64,000 nucleotides of DNA, taken from Embiotoca jacksoni. Taxonomy: Eukaryota; Chordata; Actinopteri; Embiotocidae. Below are positions 34,533 through 46,480 of the stretch, one piece after another. The stretch is taken from the NCBI GenBank assembly GCA_022577435.1, contig JAKOON010000028.1, positions 4,720,872-4,784,871 of the forward strand. Reading direction: 5' to 3'. The notes under the pieces were generated by a model. The model made no database searches, was not told the origin of the DNA, and worked only from the letters and a program-made list of their open reading frames with translations. Every line of letters begins with the position of its first letter. The stretch's first letter is position 1. The translations under genes and the position numbers were made by a program.

Positions 34533-35781
34533 ACCACTGTAACGTTGTTGAACTTTATCCCGGTATTTCTCTCCATTTTATAAAGCCAAATGTATGATTT
34601 TAGTAACTTCTACATTTACTTAAAAAAATTAAAAAAAAAAAAAAAAGCATGTCTCTATCTATGAAACTATGTATGAATGTTGTAATGGTCAGGATTTAGC
34701 CTTAACTCTTATCACAGCAGTATTCTTCTCCTTCTGACCTGCTCATACTTGTGTTTTAGTCATGCATCGCCTTCAGTCCATACAGCACTGTACACACAAG
34801 TGAAGGACTGCTCCTTAAACTATTGACTGCTTTTTTTGTTGTTGTTGTTGTTGTTGTTTTGCTGTTATGGACCTGCAGCTCTTCTGCTCCAGTTTCCACA
34901 AAGACACTCTCGCATGCATTCCTTTGTCAAGCATCCACTTTGACTCCTCCTTTCCTCCCCCCCCCCTCCTCTTTCAATTTTTCTGCTCATGTGTAATGTC
35001 CCCCCCCCCCCCCCCCCCCCCCCCACCGTAGAGGACGGTCTTCAGTGTCGATGTAGGCGAGGAATGGTTACCCTGCTCGCGTTTCTTTGCCATATTGAAG
35101 ATTTTTTTTGAGTCTGGAGTGACGTCATTTCGCGGAGCATGTGTGGAGCGCCGGCTTCTCTGGCCCTCTGACCCTCATTCCACTGTAATGGAAGCCAGAT
35201 GAGAGGGGAAGCGAGGGTAATGCTGGGTGGGGCAGAAGGGGGGGGGGGGGGAGGCGGGGCGGGAGGGGGGGCGGGGAAGGGTGCAGGACGATTGGAATAC
35301 AGTGTCGATACAAAAACAAGCCTTCATCCGTCTTGCCGTTGCGAGACACTTCACTCCCATCAGCGGGGGCCTTTCACGTGTACTGTACATAGATGAAAAC
35401 CACTCGTTGTACTCCCATGCACTGGCTCACTTAGCGTAACACAAGTCACGATTTTCGTTTTCCTTGTTTTGCTTTGCTCTCATTTGTGTTAAAGCAGCCG
35501 CAGCTGCCGCGCTCCTTTCCATTGTTTTCTTTACGTGGTCACGTCCTGAGCAAACATCTGTCACTGAACAGAGATATGATACCCTGCGGGATGTTCCATT
35601 CAGGATTCCACGCAGATTACTGGGGGGCTGGCAGTCACACTGGTAAATTAGTCGTTTTTTATCGCATGTTCAAATATACCGGACAGGTTTGTTCATCCAA
35701 TTGTGTGTTTACAGTTTGGTTATTCTGACTGTGGCCTCTCCTAAAATACCATGTTATACCATGTATTACATTATGTGTTCT

Positions 35782-35783
<2 letters not shown>

Positions 35784-35814
<31 letters not shown>
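35784..35814 (+). repeat. (TG)n microsatellite in 3' UTR
   Basis: About 31 bp of TG alternation. Confidence 0.9.
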
Positions 35815-35817
<3 letters not shown>

Positions 35818-36265
35818 ACAGATTTTTTTGTTTTGTTTTATTTGATATATTTTCATAAACTCTGTGCATGAATGAGTGTATGAGTCTCTTTCTGTCTCAG
35901 TAACGGGCTGAATGCATTTTGTCAATCGTCCCAAGGTCTGGCTGCCAAATCACTGTGAGCTCTCATCGTTAGCGGTCTTCACATCGATTTGACTATTGTA
36001 TCACTTCATTTTTATTTTCTGGTTGTTGTTGTTTGTTTGTTTTTGGTTTTTTTTGTTGTTTCTGGTTCCCTCTATTCATTTCCCCTTGAAAAAAAAAAAA
36101 ATTGTCAATGGAATGCACTGCTCTTCAAGACTGAACATGCTTTACCTACAGTGTCCCTTAACCAGTGGTCAATGTGGATATACTAGCACCTATCATGACA
36201 GTTGTATTGTACCTTTGCCAAAGAATGGTTTGCACTGTAATGTATGCCTCTCAACAGTAGTCATA

Positions 36266-36271
36266 AATAAA
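36266..36271 (+). promoter_or_regulatory. pxdn: candidate poly(A) signal of pxdn
   Basis: AATAAA within CATAAATAAATAAGC. It is the first canonical hexamer I noticed after the stop codon. Cleavage would be expected about 10-30 bp downstream. Confidence 0.6.
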
Positions 36272-36290
36272 TAAGCCACGTTTGAATTAC

Positions 36291-39200
36291 AGTCCTACAT
36301 AATGGCGCCTGTTCTTTTTCAACTCCTCTGCTTGGCAGCAGCTCACGACGAAGACGACAGAAAAGAGAAATCTGAAAGATGTGACCTGTCACTCGCTGAT
36401 TAATGCTCTGTCAGTGCTCAGACTTTGATTTTGATTATCACAGAACATCTTCGTTGCCGTAAAATCAATGCAACGCTGTTACATTTTCTATTTTAGCAGC
36501 TGATAAAGTCAAGTCTCTTTGCAACGACTCCGCTTTACTCTCCTGGTAGTTCCTGCACTTCCTCAGGAGCCCGAGGTTCCTTTTGATATTTGATTTGCAG
36601 ATTTGATAATACTTCCAGCTCCTGCTTCTGTTTTTGGCCATCCTTGTTTGTCTGCCTGCCAGTTTATCGGTCGCTCTGCTCACCTCTTTGATCCGCACTG
36701 AAATATGTCTTTAACTATTAGATGGATGCCATTAAAGTTCAGTCGTGGTCCCCCGAGAGGACCCTTCGCTTTTTTTTTTTATTGCGCCCTCAGCAGTTCG
36801 AAGTGTCCTCTTATCCACATGACTAAAGCGTCTCAACAACTATTGGATAATATAATTAGCAAATTAATATTACATTGAACTACGAGAGTAACGATAGAAA
36901 AATATGATATACTGTACCTGCTCAACAGCATTAAGCTTCAAGCTCCACTGTGCCTAAGTGCAGAGTCACTGGCATTGCTGCCTCTCACTCTTCTCCTTTG
37001 GTTTGTCTTCTGGCAGGTTTTGACAAGAGAAACAACACTATCTGGATTAGGTATAAACAAAAAAGGCAGCTGTGAAGTCGTTGAAGAGGGATGTTTGCAA
37101 GGTGAGTAATATGGCATGTTGAAGAGGCCAATGAACGTTAACCCCGTTACGTGACGCCCGCTTCAGACCGTTCGGCTGGAGATCTTCTCGTGCATTGTGG
37201 CTGCCCCCCCCCCCCCCCCCCTCCTCCTCACGTGTCCTAAGTCTGTTTTTCGATGTTGGTTGTGCACATCCTCCTCAGAAATGAGATGCAATCTGAACGG
37301 TGAACACCAGGGGCAGCGCCGAGACGTGACAGGGTCGGTAGGCACGAAAGCAAAGACGGCGAAAGGAGGACGTTTTGAAGACAAGCCGATGGATCAAGTC
37401 CGTAATTACCTCCATCTGTACAACGTGTCGTCTGCACAGTGAAAACGTTGACATGAAAACCTGCAAAAAAAAAATGGAAACAAGTCTGAGACCAATGTGT
37501 TCGAGCACGATCGGAAGTGCTGCTGAAGAGGGCCGGCGCTGTGTTTCGTCCCCACCATTAGACGCCTCAACTGGCTCGGCAGTTTTATCCATTAATGTTC
37601 CACCGAGAGCAAAATAATATGGTGATGTCGCCATTTGTATGTTTTATGCAAATGTGTAAGTTCTATCGATATCGTTAGTTCTAATGGCGTGCCCACCAGT
37701 GGATTCCTCAAGTAACACGCAGAGCACATGAGCAGGTACGTGACCAGGCGTCTACATGAATGCGTAGTTAAAAATAAACATCTCTGAACCAGCACCACGT
37801 ATGCTTTCTAGCAAATTGTCTCTGCTCTGGAATTTGTTTTGCTGGTAACTGTGTTTTAGCATTGGTCAGCACTTGCCTGAAAACCTGACATGACACGAGC
37901 TCCCCCCCCCCCCCCTCCCCCCACTTTATCTCCATCTACACTCTGTTTCCTCCATCCACGTATCTCCCTTGGTCTTTTATCCTTCTCCCCCTAGACTCAG
38001 CGTTGGCAGCTGGGGGTGGGGGGGGGGGGGGGGTGAGTGGACGGAGCGTCCGGAAGGAAAACCGGACCAGGAAATGAGGTTTCCAGTGGCTGCACAGATA
38101 AAAAAGGGCTTTCATCTCCTATCCCGGCAGGAAAACACATTATCACGCTGACGACAAGGGACCTACCTTATTTCGAGTAAGGGGGACGCAAACATGAATA
38201 CACTCATGCACATCCTCTGTGTTCCTCTCTTACCTGCTGTAGAGTTTCCCTTCCCTTTACCGACAACAGCCAAAGGTTCGGGCTGTTTTTTAAATTACCT
38301 TCTCTGTTTAATGTGGAGAAAAAAAAAAAAAAGATGGAAAATCAGATTATGTAAGCGAGGAAGTGCTGTAAGTGTCTGGGCTAGATGTTGGCCAGCAAAA
38401 CAACACGCACAAACGCCAATCAACAAACCACCTATCAACCTACAAACTGTGACTAGAGCATCCATCCATCCAGTTCTCAATTTCCTTCCAGCGCGTTTCA
38501 GATCTCGAGGCAGGCGGTAGGAAAGAGGCAGACGACTGTGGCTTCTAAAAAGTTTGGAAAGGACACCGGCCTGCAGCTGCACAACCCTGGCTGTAGCAAA
38601 GCCTGTCCCTTCCCACTCATCACATATTGGAATTTCATTTAGGCAATTGGCTCTCCGCATTACACCTCTCACTTGCCAAGGTGGGGGGGATTCTTTCCCC
38701 TCGCTAATGGAACGTCACTCTCATTTCCAGAGCGAGGAGGATGAAAGGGAGGGAAGTGGTGTCCCGCTTAGGGAAAATAGGTTTTGCAACCCCTGACTCG
38801 AAAGGACTGCAGCGATGGCTTGTGACGACCCCCCCCCCAACCTCCCAGCAGGTGGGAAATGTCACGAGATGGCTTCCGGCAAGTGTTTTTGGCACTGACA
38901 CACAAAGCCACTGAGTTGACAGTGTCGGTGTTTGCACACTTGCAGTATGCTGAAAGCAGCATTAAAAGATGAGTGTAAAAGTTTGAAATGTGCCCTGATG
39001 GTGGCACAAGAGGAAATCATTTTAATTTCGTTTTTAAAAATCAAACGGTACAAAGTACAATCCGTGACGAAAAAGTTTTCTTCTTACTAATGCAGACATG
39101 GACATTTTGATGGCGCAGTAATGGTAAAGGAAACGTCACAGGATCACCACCCTTATTAGGAGGCGTTCTCCGCGGACTACGTGCATCCATACCAGTGTTT

Positions 39201-39605
39201 ATTGCAAACCGGCTTTCTCTTGACCAATGAGCAGTCCCTCCAGGAATTGCGAACTCACTGATAATTGAGATAAGTTCAAGCCGTCTCCACAATATTTGTG
39301 GGAGCTTCCAATTTTGCTAAATTCATGTGATTTTTCCACATAAAATGTACTTAACAGAAGCTCTGCTGAAAGTATTACGGTACCTGTGTACCTGACCGGA
39401 TGCACCTTCTTCAGTCGTGGACGGTGACTTTTGAAACACGAATGCCATTCAAAACGCCTCGACATTGTTTTATTTTAGATTTATATTTAGATAGATTTTC
39501 TGAAGCATTTCAAAGGTTTCCGTTACCGATATCCCAAGTTTGACACAAATTTAGAGAAGTGATTTTTGCTTCAGTCCATGGTAAAAAAAAATATATATAT
39601 ATGTA
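36291..39605. other. intergenic sequence
   Basis: 3.3 kb with short chance reading frames only. Poly-C and poly-G runs near 37205-37221, 37904-37914 and 38014-38033, and a short (AT)n tract just before the Tc1 element. No gene recognised on either strand. Confidence 0.6.
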
Positions 39606-41194
39606 CAGTGGGTACGGAAAGTATTCAGACCCCTTTAAATTTTTCACTCTTTGTTTCATTGCAGCCATTTGCTAAAATCAAAAAAGTTCATTTTATTTCT
39701 CATTAATGTACACTCAGCACCCCATCTTGACAGAAAAAAACAGAAATGTAGAAATTTGTGCAAATTTATTAAAAAAGACAAACTGAAATATCACATGGTC
39801 ATAAGTATATTTCTTCTGATCCTCCTTGAGATGGTTCTACTCCTTCATTGGAGTCCAGCTGTGTTTAATTAAACTGATTGGACTTGATTAGGAAAGGCAC
39901 ACACCTGTCTATATAAGACCTTACAGCTCACAGTGCATGTCAGAGCAAATGAGAATCATGAGGTCGAAGGAACTGTCCAAGGAGCTCAGAGACAGAATTG
40001 TGGCAAGGCACAGATCTGGCCGAGGTTACAAAATAATTTCTGCAGCACTCAAGGTTCCTAAGAGCACAGTGGCCTCCATAATCCTTAAATGGAAGAAGTT
40101 TGGGACGACCAGAACTCTTCCTAGACCTGGCCGTCCAGCCAAACTGAGCAATCGTGGGAGAAGAGCCTTGGTGAGAGAGGTAAAGAAGAACCCAAAGATC
40201 ACTGTGGCTGAGCTCCAGAGATGCAGTAGGGAGATGGGAGAAAGTTCCACAAAGTCAACTATCACTGCAGCCCTCCACCAGTCGGGGCTTTATGGCAGAG
40301 TGGCCCGACGGAAGCCTCTCCTCAGTGCAAGACATATGAAAGCCCGCATAGAGTTTGCCAAAAAACACATGAAGGACTCCCAGACTATGAGAAATAAGAT
40401 TCTCTGGTCTGATGAGACCAAGATTGAACTTTTTGGCGTTAATTCTAAGCGGTATGTGTGGAGAAAACCAGGCACTGCTCATCACCTGCCCAATACAATC
40501 CCAACAGTGAAACATGGTGGTGACAGCATCATGCTATGGTTTTTTTTTTTCAGCTGCAGGGACAGGACGACTGGTTGCAATTGAAGGAAAGATGAATGCG
40601 GCCAAGTACAGAGATATCCTGGAAGAAAACCTCTTCCAGAGTGCTCTGGACCTCAGACTGGGCCGAAGGTTCACCTTCCAACAAGACAATGACCCTGAGC
40701 ACACAGCTAAAATAACAAAGGAGTGGCTTTGGAACAACTCTGTGACCATTCTTGACTGGCCCAGCCAGAGCCCTGACCTAAACCCAATTGAGCATCTCTG
40801 GAGAGACCTGAAAATGGCTGTCCACCAACGTTCACCATCCAACCTGACGGAACTGGAGAGGATCTGCAAGGAAGAATGGCAGAGGATCCCCAAATCCAGG
40901 TGTGAAAAGCTTGTTGCATCATTCCCAAGAAGACTCATGGCTGTACTAGCTCAAAAGGGTGCTTCTACTCAATACTGAGCAAAGGGTCTGAATACTTATG
41001 ACCATGTGATATTTCAGTTTTTCTTTTTTAATAAATTTGCACAAATTTCTACATTTCTGTTTTTTTCTGTCAAGATGGGGTGCTGAGTGTACATTAATGA
41101 GAAATAAAATGAACTTTTTTGATTTTAGCAAATGGCTGCAATGAAACAAAGAGTGAAAAATTTAAAGGGGTCTGAATACTTTCCGTACCCACTG
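39606..41194 (+). mobile_element. young Tc1-like DNA transposon
   Basis: 1589 bp, flanked by TA on both sides (39604-39605 and 41195-41196). The inverted terminal repeats of 203 bp (39606-39808 and 40992-41194) begin CAGTGGGTACGGAAAGTATT. I see only one mismatch between them. Long, nearly identical arms and an almost intact transposase mean a recent insertion. Length, TA target and DD34E enzyme are standard for fish Tc1-like elements. Confidence 0.96.
39937..40978 (+). pseudogene. Tc1-like transposase with one frameshift
   Basis: Two overlapping frames cover one enzyme of about 340 residues: 39937-40584 and 40514-40978. The N-terminal half has the paired-type helix-turn-helix (KELSKELRDRIVARHRSGRG onward) and the RPGRP hook. 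The catalytic triad is present: Asp at 40411-40413 (LWSDETK), Asp at 40685-40687 (FQQDND) and Glu at 40790-40792 (DLNPIEHLW). There are 34 residues between the last two, which is DD34E. The break is an 11-base T run at 40540-40550, just after IMLW, which shifts frame by one base. No other stop was seen. The slip site is a homopolymer, so a sequencing or assembly error is possible. Confidence 0.93.
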
Positions 41195-41906
41195 TATATG
41201 AGCTACCACTGCTTACAAAAATGAGTGTAACTGTGTGCTGATGTAGATCAAGCGATGTAACTTGGAATACTTACTCAGGAAAGTTAGTGATTCCTCCTGC
41301 TCCGTGAATATTACAGTAATGCACTCTGTTTACCGAAAGGACTCCGGAAGTACATTGGTACGGTATCTTCTACTTCCTGTGGACTTTTGCTTTTGTCTTA
41401 ATGTAATTAATTACACTGTCACCTTGCTATCACTGTGAGAGTCCTATACTTGTTTTGACTTGGTAATGGACTGCACATTCAACTACAGTATATCTGCTTG
41501 TATTTGTGGTTTAGTTGTTATCGGTATTTATGTAACAGTAAATGTGTGTCTATATCGGTCAGCATGAAGGTTTTTGGTTTAGTCTTCCTCTTTCCTCCTC
41601 GGTTCCTGATGTCATTCGCAGCTTTTGTTGTTTCCAATTCCCAAAGTGTGAGTTACACTAATTCGATTTACGGCTGTAACTCAGCGCAAAATAGAGTGCT
41701 ACATTTAACCCCCTTTCCCCTGAGGGGGAATTTCTCCCCCCATATGAAAATACCAAACTCCTTTTCCAGGTCCATTAACCGTGATTACCTAAACAGAACG
41801 TATCCTGTTGCTAAAATGTGGACAAATCGGGTCAGCAGAAACAGATAAGAGGAGGTACTTTTTTTCTTCAGTTTTACCCAGCCTAGATAGGATAATATCA
41901 ACCATC

Positions 41907-41959
<53 letters not shown>

Positions 41960-44060
41960 GTGTGTGTGTGTGAGAGAGCGGGGCAGTGAGTTGAGAGGAA
42001 CACACAGATACAAAGTAATTGTTGCTGATAGAGAGCCAAGCAAATCTCATGTGAGGACTGGCTGAGCGCCTCGCTGGCAGATGACTGACTGGCAGATGGG
42101 ATGACTCAGTGCGTGACCGACTGACTGGCTGACTGATAGGCTCGCTGGTTGATTTGCCTGCATTCCTCGGTGCACACCAGCGGGGTACAGTCTGACCCAG
42201 CGTGATAATCCCCTCGCTGCCAGGACCCCTAATCAGCTCTCCTCTAGACCCTAAAGTGGGCCAGCAAATGGCGGGGGGAGCCAAACTCTCACACTGAAGG
42301 AATGTATGTTAACAAGCACGCAAAGCACGTACACACACTCTGCGACGCCAAAAAAAAGAACTATCTGTCTACAAAACCACTACATCTTTCCAAATGAAAG
42401 ATATGCTGAACAAGATAAGTGAACTCGGCAGCAGAATTCTTCACCGAGGTTGGGAAATTTGAGGCGGGAGTGTGAGAAATGTACTTTAAATTACCAAAGT
42501 CACCAAGAAACAATCAAAACAGATACACAAAGGTTTTTTTTTTTTTTTTTTAATCGAGGGAATTCACCTGATATTGATGCCAAACACTGTCAACACTGTA
42601 TATTGGGCAATAAACTAGGGGGGAACTTCTTTGTGTTGTGATATTCATGATACAAAATAAAATCTGTCTAAACTGCTGTGTGCTGCTGTTGCATGTCCAT
42701 ATGACTGTAGTAGCTAATGTAATTACAGCTGGTAATTTAATGTGCGGATAGAATCAAACCTCATGTTTTCCAGGATACCAGTTTCTACAAAGACTTGATG
42801 CATCGTTCGGGATTAAAGGCCAAACCTGTTGCTACAGACGATCAAGGAAACAAACTGTTAGTTCCGCAACAAAGATGTAATCCCTCACCGGCTTCCCATT
42901 CACAAGGCTTCAAAGCTGGCTTGTTAAGATGCTCAACCAATCTGGAGGTACTGTACTTCTGTTGGTAAATGAAGTCCACGTTTTTTCTGGTGGGTAAGAA
43001 TTTTACCAGTGCACTGTGAGCACTGCAACCTTTTTCTGACGGTCCAGCCGTCGCTGCTGTTGGAGCTGTAAAAAGGTGAATAAATTGTGGATAAATGAAA
43101 TAAAAGGCATCAGAACCCCTAAGAAATTGATCTGTTTGATCTGATAACATTTGGAAAACACTAAGCGATTACATTTTCTTTTGTCATTTTATCCCCATTT
43201 AAGTTAACATAGGGCTAAACTGAAGGTCCCCCTCCCTGATACAAAATGTCACCAGAGCACCAGAATCTCTGGAAAAAATTGTGCCTCAATGAAATAAAAG
43301 GTGTGCATAAAAGAAGTCGCAGTCATGCCGATTCTTTTAGCTTTTACAATTTTTGAAAAGTAGGTTACTGTAATGTGGTATCACTTTTCATATCTTGTAA
43401 GTAATACCTTTAAGCTTACTTTGCCAGTATGTTAACACATTCAGCTGTGATAGCGTTGCTAGGTGGGACTGATCAAAATACAGAAAGGTAACAGTGACAA
43501 ATCAGCAACAAACACATAGGTGCTGCAAACAGAGAAAAATGTATTGATTTTTACAAATATGGTGGCCCCTCCATCTCGATGGTGAGTTGACACAGGACTA
43601 GAAAAAAAAGCATTAAATATGAAGAAAAATATTGCAGTGACCACCTCCCGTGAATATGTTGTGAGATCATAGCATTTTGCCATAACTACAACTCATTGGG
43701 AGACATATGTTCATGTGCTCGAATTAAAACAGTTACACTTCTTCATCGCTATCATATCGAAAAATGTGTCAGGAATGTACATGACACTTTTACGTTGAAT
43801 TAGGTAATAGAATGAAGTCTTTGATGTTTTCCTCGAGGTCAGAACAAGTCAACACTTGTCGACTATATCCTCATATCATCGTCATCTGGTGAAGGCATTG
43901 TTGTGTATGAGCAAAGATCGTCACAGTAAATGCATACGCGAAGATGAACAGATACATATTAACCAAAGAAATAGTAAGCTTGTAGTATGCAATGCTGCTA
44001 TAAAAGCCTCGGGAGAATGAATCACATGTAATTGTGGTGCAAGAGTCAAAGGAGTGACTT
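41195..44060. other. intergenic sequence
   Basis: 2.9 kb without a recognised gene. It contains a (TG)n tract (41911-41972), a degenerate GACTG-rich stretch at 42080-42150 and a T run near 42534-42552. Confidence 0.6.
41911..41972 (+). repeat. (TG)n microsatellite
   Basis: About 62 bp of TG alternation with one CG interruption. Confidence 0.92.
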
Positions 44061-44258
44061 CATCCCAAACGTGTTATCTATCCATAGACCCTAAATTCAA
44101 GGCGGCCCGACAAAATCCCTCGGAGGAGTTCGACAAAGTACAACGTGTCAGAATCGGCCAAAGTGGCGACTAAATTCAAAATAGTGGACTTCTTGTCGAG
44201 TTTACGTAACGGTGCAATGTAAATTTTTGTGTGTCCAGGGGTGATACACGTGCTCACC
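44061..44258 (+). repeat. dispersed repeat, copy 1
   Basis: It matches 44826-45022 at an offset of about 766 bp. Both contain GACAAAATCCCTCGGAGGAG, TTCGACAAAGTACAACGTGT and AACGGTGCAATGTAA. The sequence up to about 44800 (AGGGGGCGCT motifs, CCACCACGCTACGG) looks like more of the same compound element. The style matches a common teleost repeat; class not assigned. Confidence 0.75.
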
Positions 44259-44825
44259 GGATTTCGTGAATTTAGGTAAATGTGGCCGCCGGGGCATCTC
44301 TTTAGGGGGCGCTCTCGAGCCGTTTGGCCGCACCCACTCACAAAACACATATATCACATGTATTGTCTCACCACGCCAGATGTATGTCACACGTTTCGTG
44401 AGGTTTCAAGCATCCTTTGACCTTAAACATAAACTTCCTGTGTCACGGCGAGACATCCAACTTTGCCGCATCGTCACGGCGACGCCCATTGACAAAGTCG
44501 AACGAATGTCTCAATATATCATCAACTACATGTTTAGGTTATTGTGACCCGACTTTACGTTCATGGGATCAACCAGCTCGACGTAGAATGTGAAAGTATG
44601 AAAAGTGTCATTTCCAGTGGCCAACAGGGGGCGCTATGACTATGAGCGAATATTACCCCACAGGGGTCTTCAGGGCGGGGCTGTTATCATACCTGTGATG
44701 TTTGGAGAAGGTCGGTCCATGTACATAAGATTTAAAGCAACTCGTAGTTTCATGGTGAGACGCTCAAAATGGCCACCACGCTACGGGCACACACATCGAT
44801 GAAAACGAATTATTTTGATAAATTT

Positions 44826-45022
44826 TAATCCCAAACATGTTTTCTATCCATAGAACCTAAATTCAAGTCGGTCCGACAAAATCCCTCGGAGGAGTTCGAC
44901 AAAGTACAACGTGTCAGAATCGCCCAAAATGACGAATGAATTCAAAATGGTGGACTTCCTGTCAAGTTGACATAACGGTGCAATGTAACTTTTTTGTGCG
45001 TCTAGGTGTGATACACGTGATT
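44826..45022 (+). repeat. dispersed repeat, copy 2
   Basis: Second copy of the repeat at 44061-44258. It ends at GTGATACACGTGA and runs directly into the satellite-like cluster at 45027. Confidence 0.75.
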
Positions 45023-45026
45023 AAAA

Positions 45027-45132
45027 AAAAGTCGTATTATAGCATGTCGGCTAAAATATGGAAAAAAAAGTCATACGTCGTCGGAAATATGATCACGGTC
45101 ATATTTTGCACGACATGCTATAAGTATGACTT
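45027..45132. repeat. satellite-like monomers in palindromic arrangement
   Basis: The left arm (about 45029-45060) has AAGTCGTATTATAGCATGTC then GGCTAAAATATG. The right arm (about 45099-45132), reverse-complemented, has AAGTCATACTTATAGCATGT then CGTGCAAAATATGAC. A third, shortened monomer in + orientation sits between them (AAAAAAGTCATACGTCGTCG). These are diverged forms of the 38-bp monomer that fills 46366-64000. Confidence 0.85.
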
Positions 45133-45154
45133 CCGTTCAAGTTATGGACGGCAG

Positions 45155-45265
45155 CGTAGTGGAGGACCTTTCAGCGTTGTCGTCTCAGTCTGAAGGTACC
45201 AGATTCAATTCTCACCTGGAAAGTTATACGTGGAATTTGCACGTTCCTGCAAAACTAATAACCTA
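45155..45265 (+). repeat. dispersed teleost repeat (diverged)
   Basis: The order GGCAGCGTAGTGGAGGAC, GTTGTCGTCTCAGTCTGAAG, GATTCAATTCTCACCTGG, GGAATTTGCACGTTCCT matches a widespread fish repeat. That repeat has a tRNA-like box near its middle. Diverged and not coding. Confidence 0.6.
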
Positions 45266-45906
45266 AAAGTAAAGTTTGTCATCCATAATATGGATGACTA
45301 ACTTGTGCATGTAGTCCAGAATGTAAAACATTACATTCAAGCAAGAACATGCGATAAGCTGTTTTATTCTTTTGCTTGCACTTTGCGGTTTTATTTTTTT
45401 CAATTTAGAATATATGTATAAAGTCCTATCTAAACTATTTTTGTCTTAACTTGAAGAAAAACATTATAATTAAGAATTAAAACTGCAACCTATACCTCCA
45501 CCGTCCACAAATATTCATTTAAATGCGACCAAAATTGCCACAGACATTCTTTGGACAGTAAATATACATGTTTTCAAGGAGGTCTGCAGTGATATTAAAT
45601 ATCTTCCTGTAATGTGTAGTGTATGCAAAACTTTTTCAAATTCCCCAAACGTTTCAACTTCACTAAAAGTTGAATCACCATCAACAGGTGGAATCTGAAC
45701 CATTAATAGCAACCTTGGTGAAGTAGAATCTTTTACCTGTTGAGTTAACCAGACTGTCGGCTGAGTCTCTGGAAGCTCTGAGTGAACTCCGTGGTACACT
45801 TTCTCCTACAACGACTCATTCTCCGGCACCGAAGATAGTCCTGCGGTCTACAACGCCGACTTCCAGCGTGAAACGACCTCATGAAGACACGGGTTCGAGC
45901 CCCGCT
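45266..45906. other. intergenic sequence
   Basis: 640 bp. No gene or repeat recognised, apart from a box-B-like GGGTTCGAGCCCC at about 45891-45903. Confidence 0.55.
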
Positions 45907-46190
45907 GAGGTAACACAACACACACATGGTTCACGGTTTACCCGCCGAGGTAATGCAACACTCACGGTTTACCCGCCGAGGTAACACAACACACATGGTT
46001 CACCGTTTACCCGCCGAGGTAACGCAACACACGAGGTTCACAGTTTACCCGCCGAGGTAACGCAACACACGAGGTTCGCCGTTTACCCGCCGAGGTAACG
46101 CAACACACGAGGTTCGCCGTTTACCCGCCGAGGTAACACAATACACGAGGTTCGCCGTTTACCCGCCGAGGTAACACACAAGGTTCACGG
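45907..46190 (+). repeat. GC-rich 38-bp minisatellite
   Basis: About seven tandem units. Unit starts (GAGGTAA) fall at 45907, 45947, 45978, 46016, 46054, 46092, 46130 and 46168, so spacing is exactly 38 bp from 45978 on, with early units of 40 and 31 bp. The unit reads GAGGTAACGCAACACACGAG, then GTTCGCCGTTTACCCGCC. It shows no sequence likeness to the AT-rich satellite that follows. Confidence 0.95.
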
Positions 46191-46365
46191 AGGGTGAGAC
46201 CTCCTAAGGCGAGTCCCTGCAAGGGTAAGCCACAAACCAAAGGTAAAAAAAAAAAGTCCAAAAGAGACTTTTTTTTCATTGTGTGCTGGTTGAGTTGCTT
46301 CAGTGAGAAGTAACTTGAGGCATGTCAGTTCAGAAAAAGGTCATAATCCAAAAAGTCATAAAAAA
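46191..46365 (+). other. junction between minisatellite and satellite
   Basis: 175 bp of non-repetitive sequence with an A/T hairpin: AAAAAAAAGTC at 46248-46258 pairs with GACTTTTTTTT at 46266-46276. Near 46339-46365 there are two incomplete monomer-like pieces (GGTCATAATCCAAAAAGTCA) before the regular array. Confidence 0.75.
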
Positions 46366-46480
46366 AGTCATACTATAGCATGTCGTTCAAAATATGATCA
46401 AAAAGTCATACTATAACATGTCGTCTAAAATATGATCAAAAAGTCATACTATAGCATGTCGTCTAAAATATGACCAAAAA

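Larger units (their letters stand above)
1..36290 (+). other. pxdn: peroxidasin gene body, 5' end missing
   Basis: Twenty exons between 3058 and 33386 join in one frame of 1369 codons and a stop; every junction has GT/AG ends and matching phases. Domain order is LRRs, LRRCT, four Ig domains, animal haem peroxidase, coiled coil and VWC, which is unique to peroxidasins. Known role of the family: a secreted trimeric haem peroxidase that makes hypobromous acid and forms sulfilimine cross-links in collagen IV of basement membranes. The part present is about 110 residues short of a vertebrate PXDN of roughly 1480, so the signal peptide, LRRNT and first LRRs lie upstream of the window. PXDNL is the alternative; retention of all haem-site residues favours PXDN. 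Gene bounds are inferred: the left edge is the window edge and the right edge is the poly(A) signal. Confidence 0.93.
33387..36290 (+). other. pxdn: pxdn 3' untranslated region (inferred)
   Basis: From the stop codon to just past the first clear AATAAA I found downstream. It contains many homopolymers (T23 near 34508-34532, C26 at 34999-35024), a GGAC/GGAT-rich stretch at 33776-33812 and a (TG)n tract at 35784-35814. Length of about 2.9 kb is plausible for this gene, but no transcript evidence is available here. Confidence 0.6.

Noticed and set aside
45888..45907. tRNA gene or SINE head at GGGTTCGAGCCCC
   Set aside because: It resembles a B box, but I see no matching A box, acceptor stem or tRNA fold upstream.
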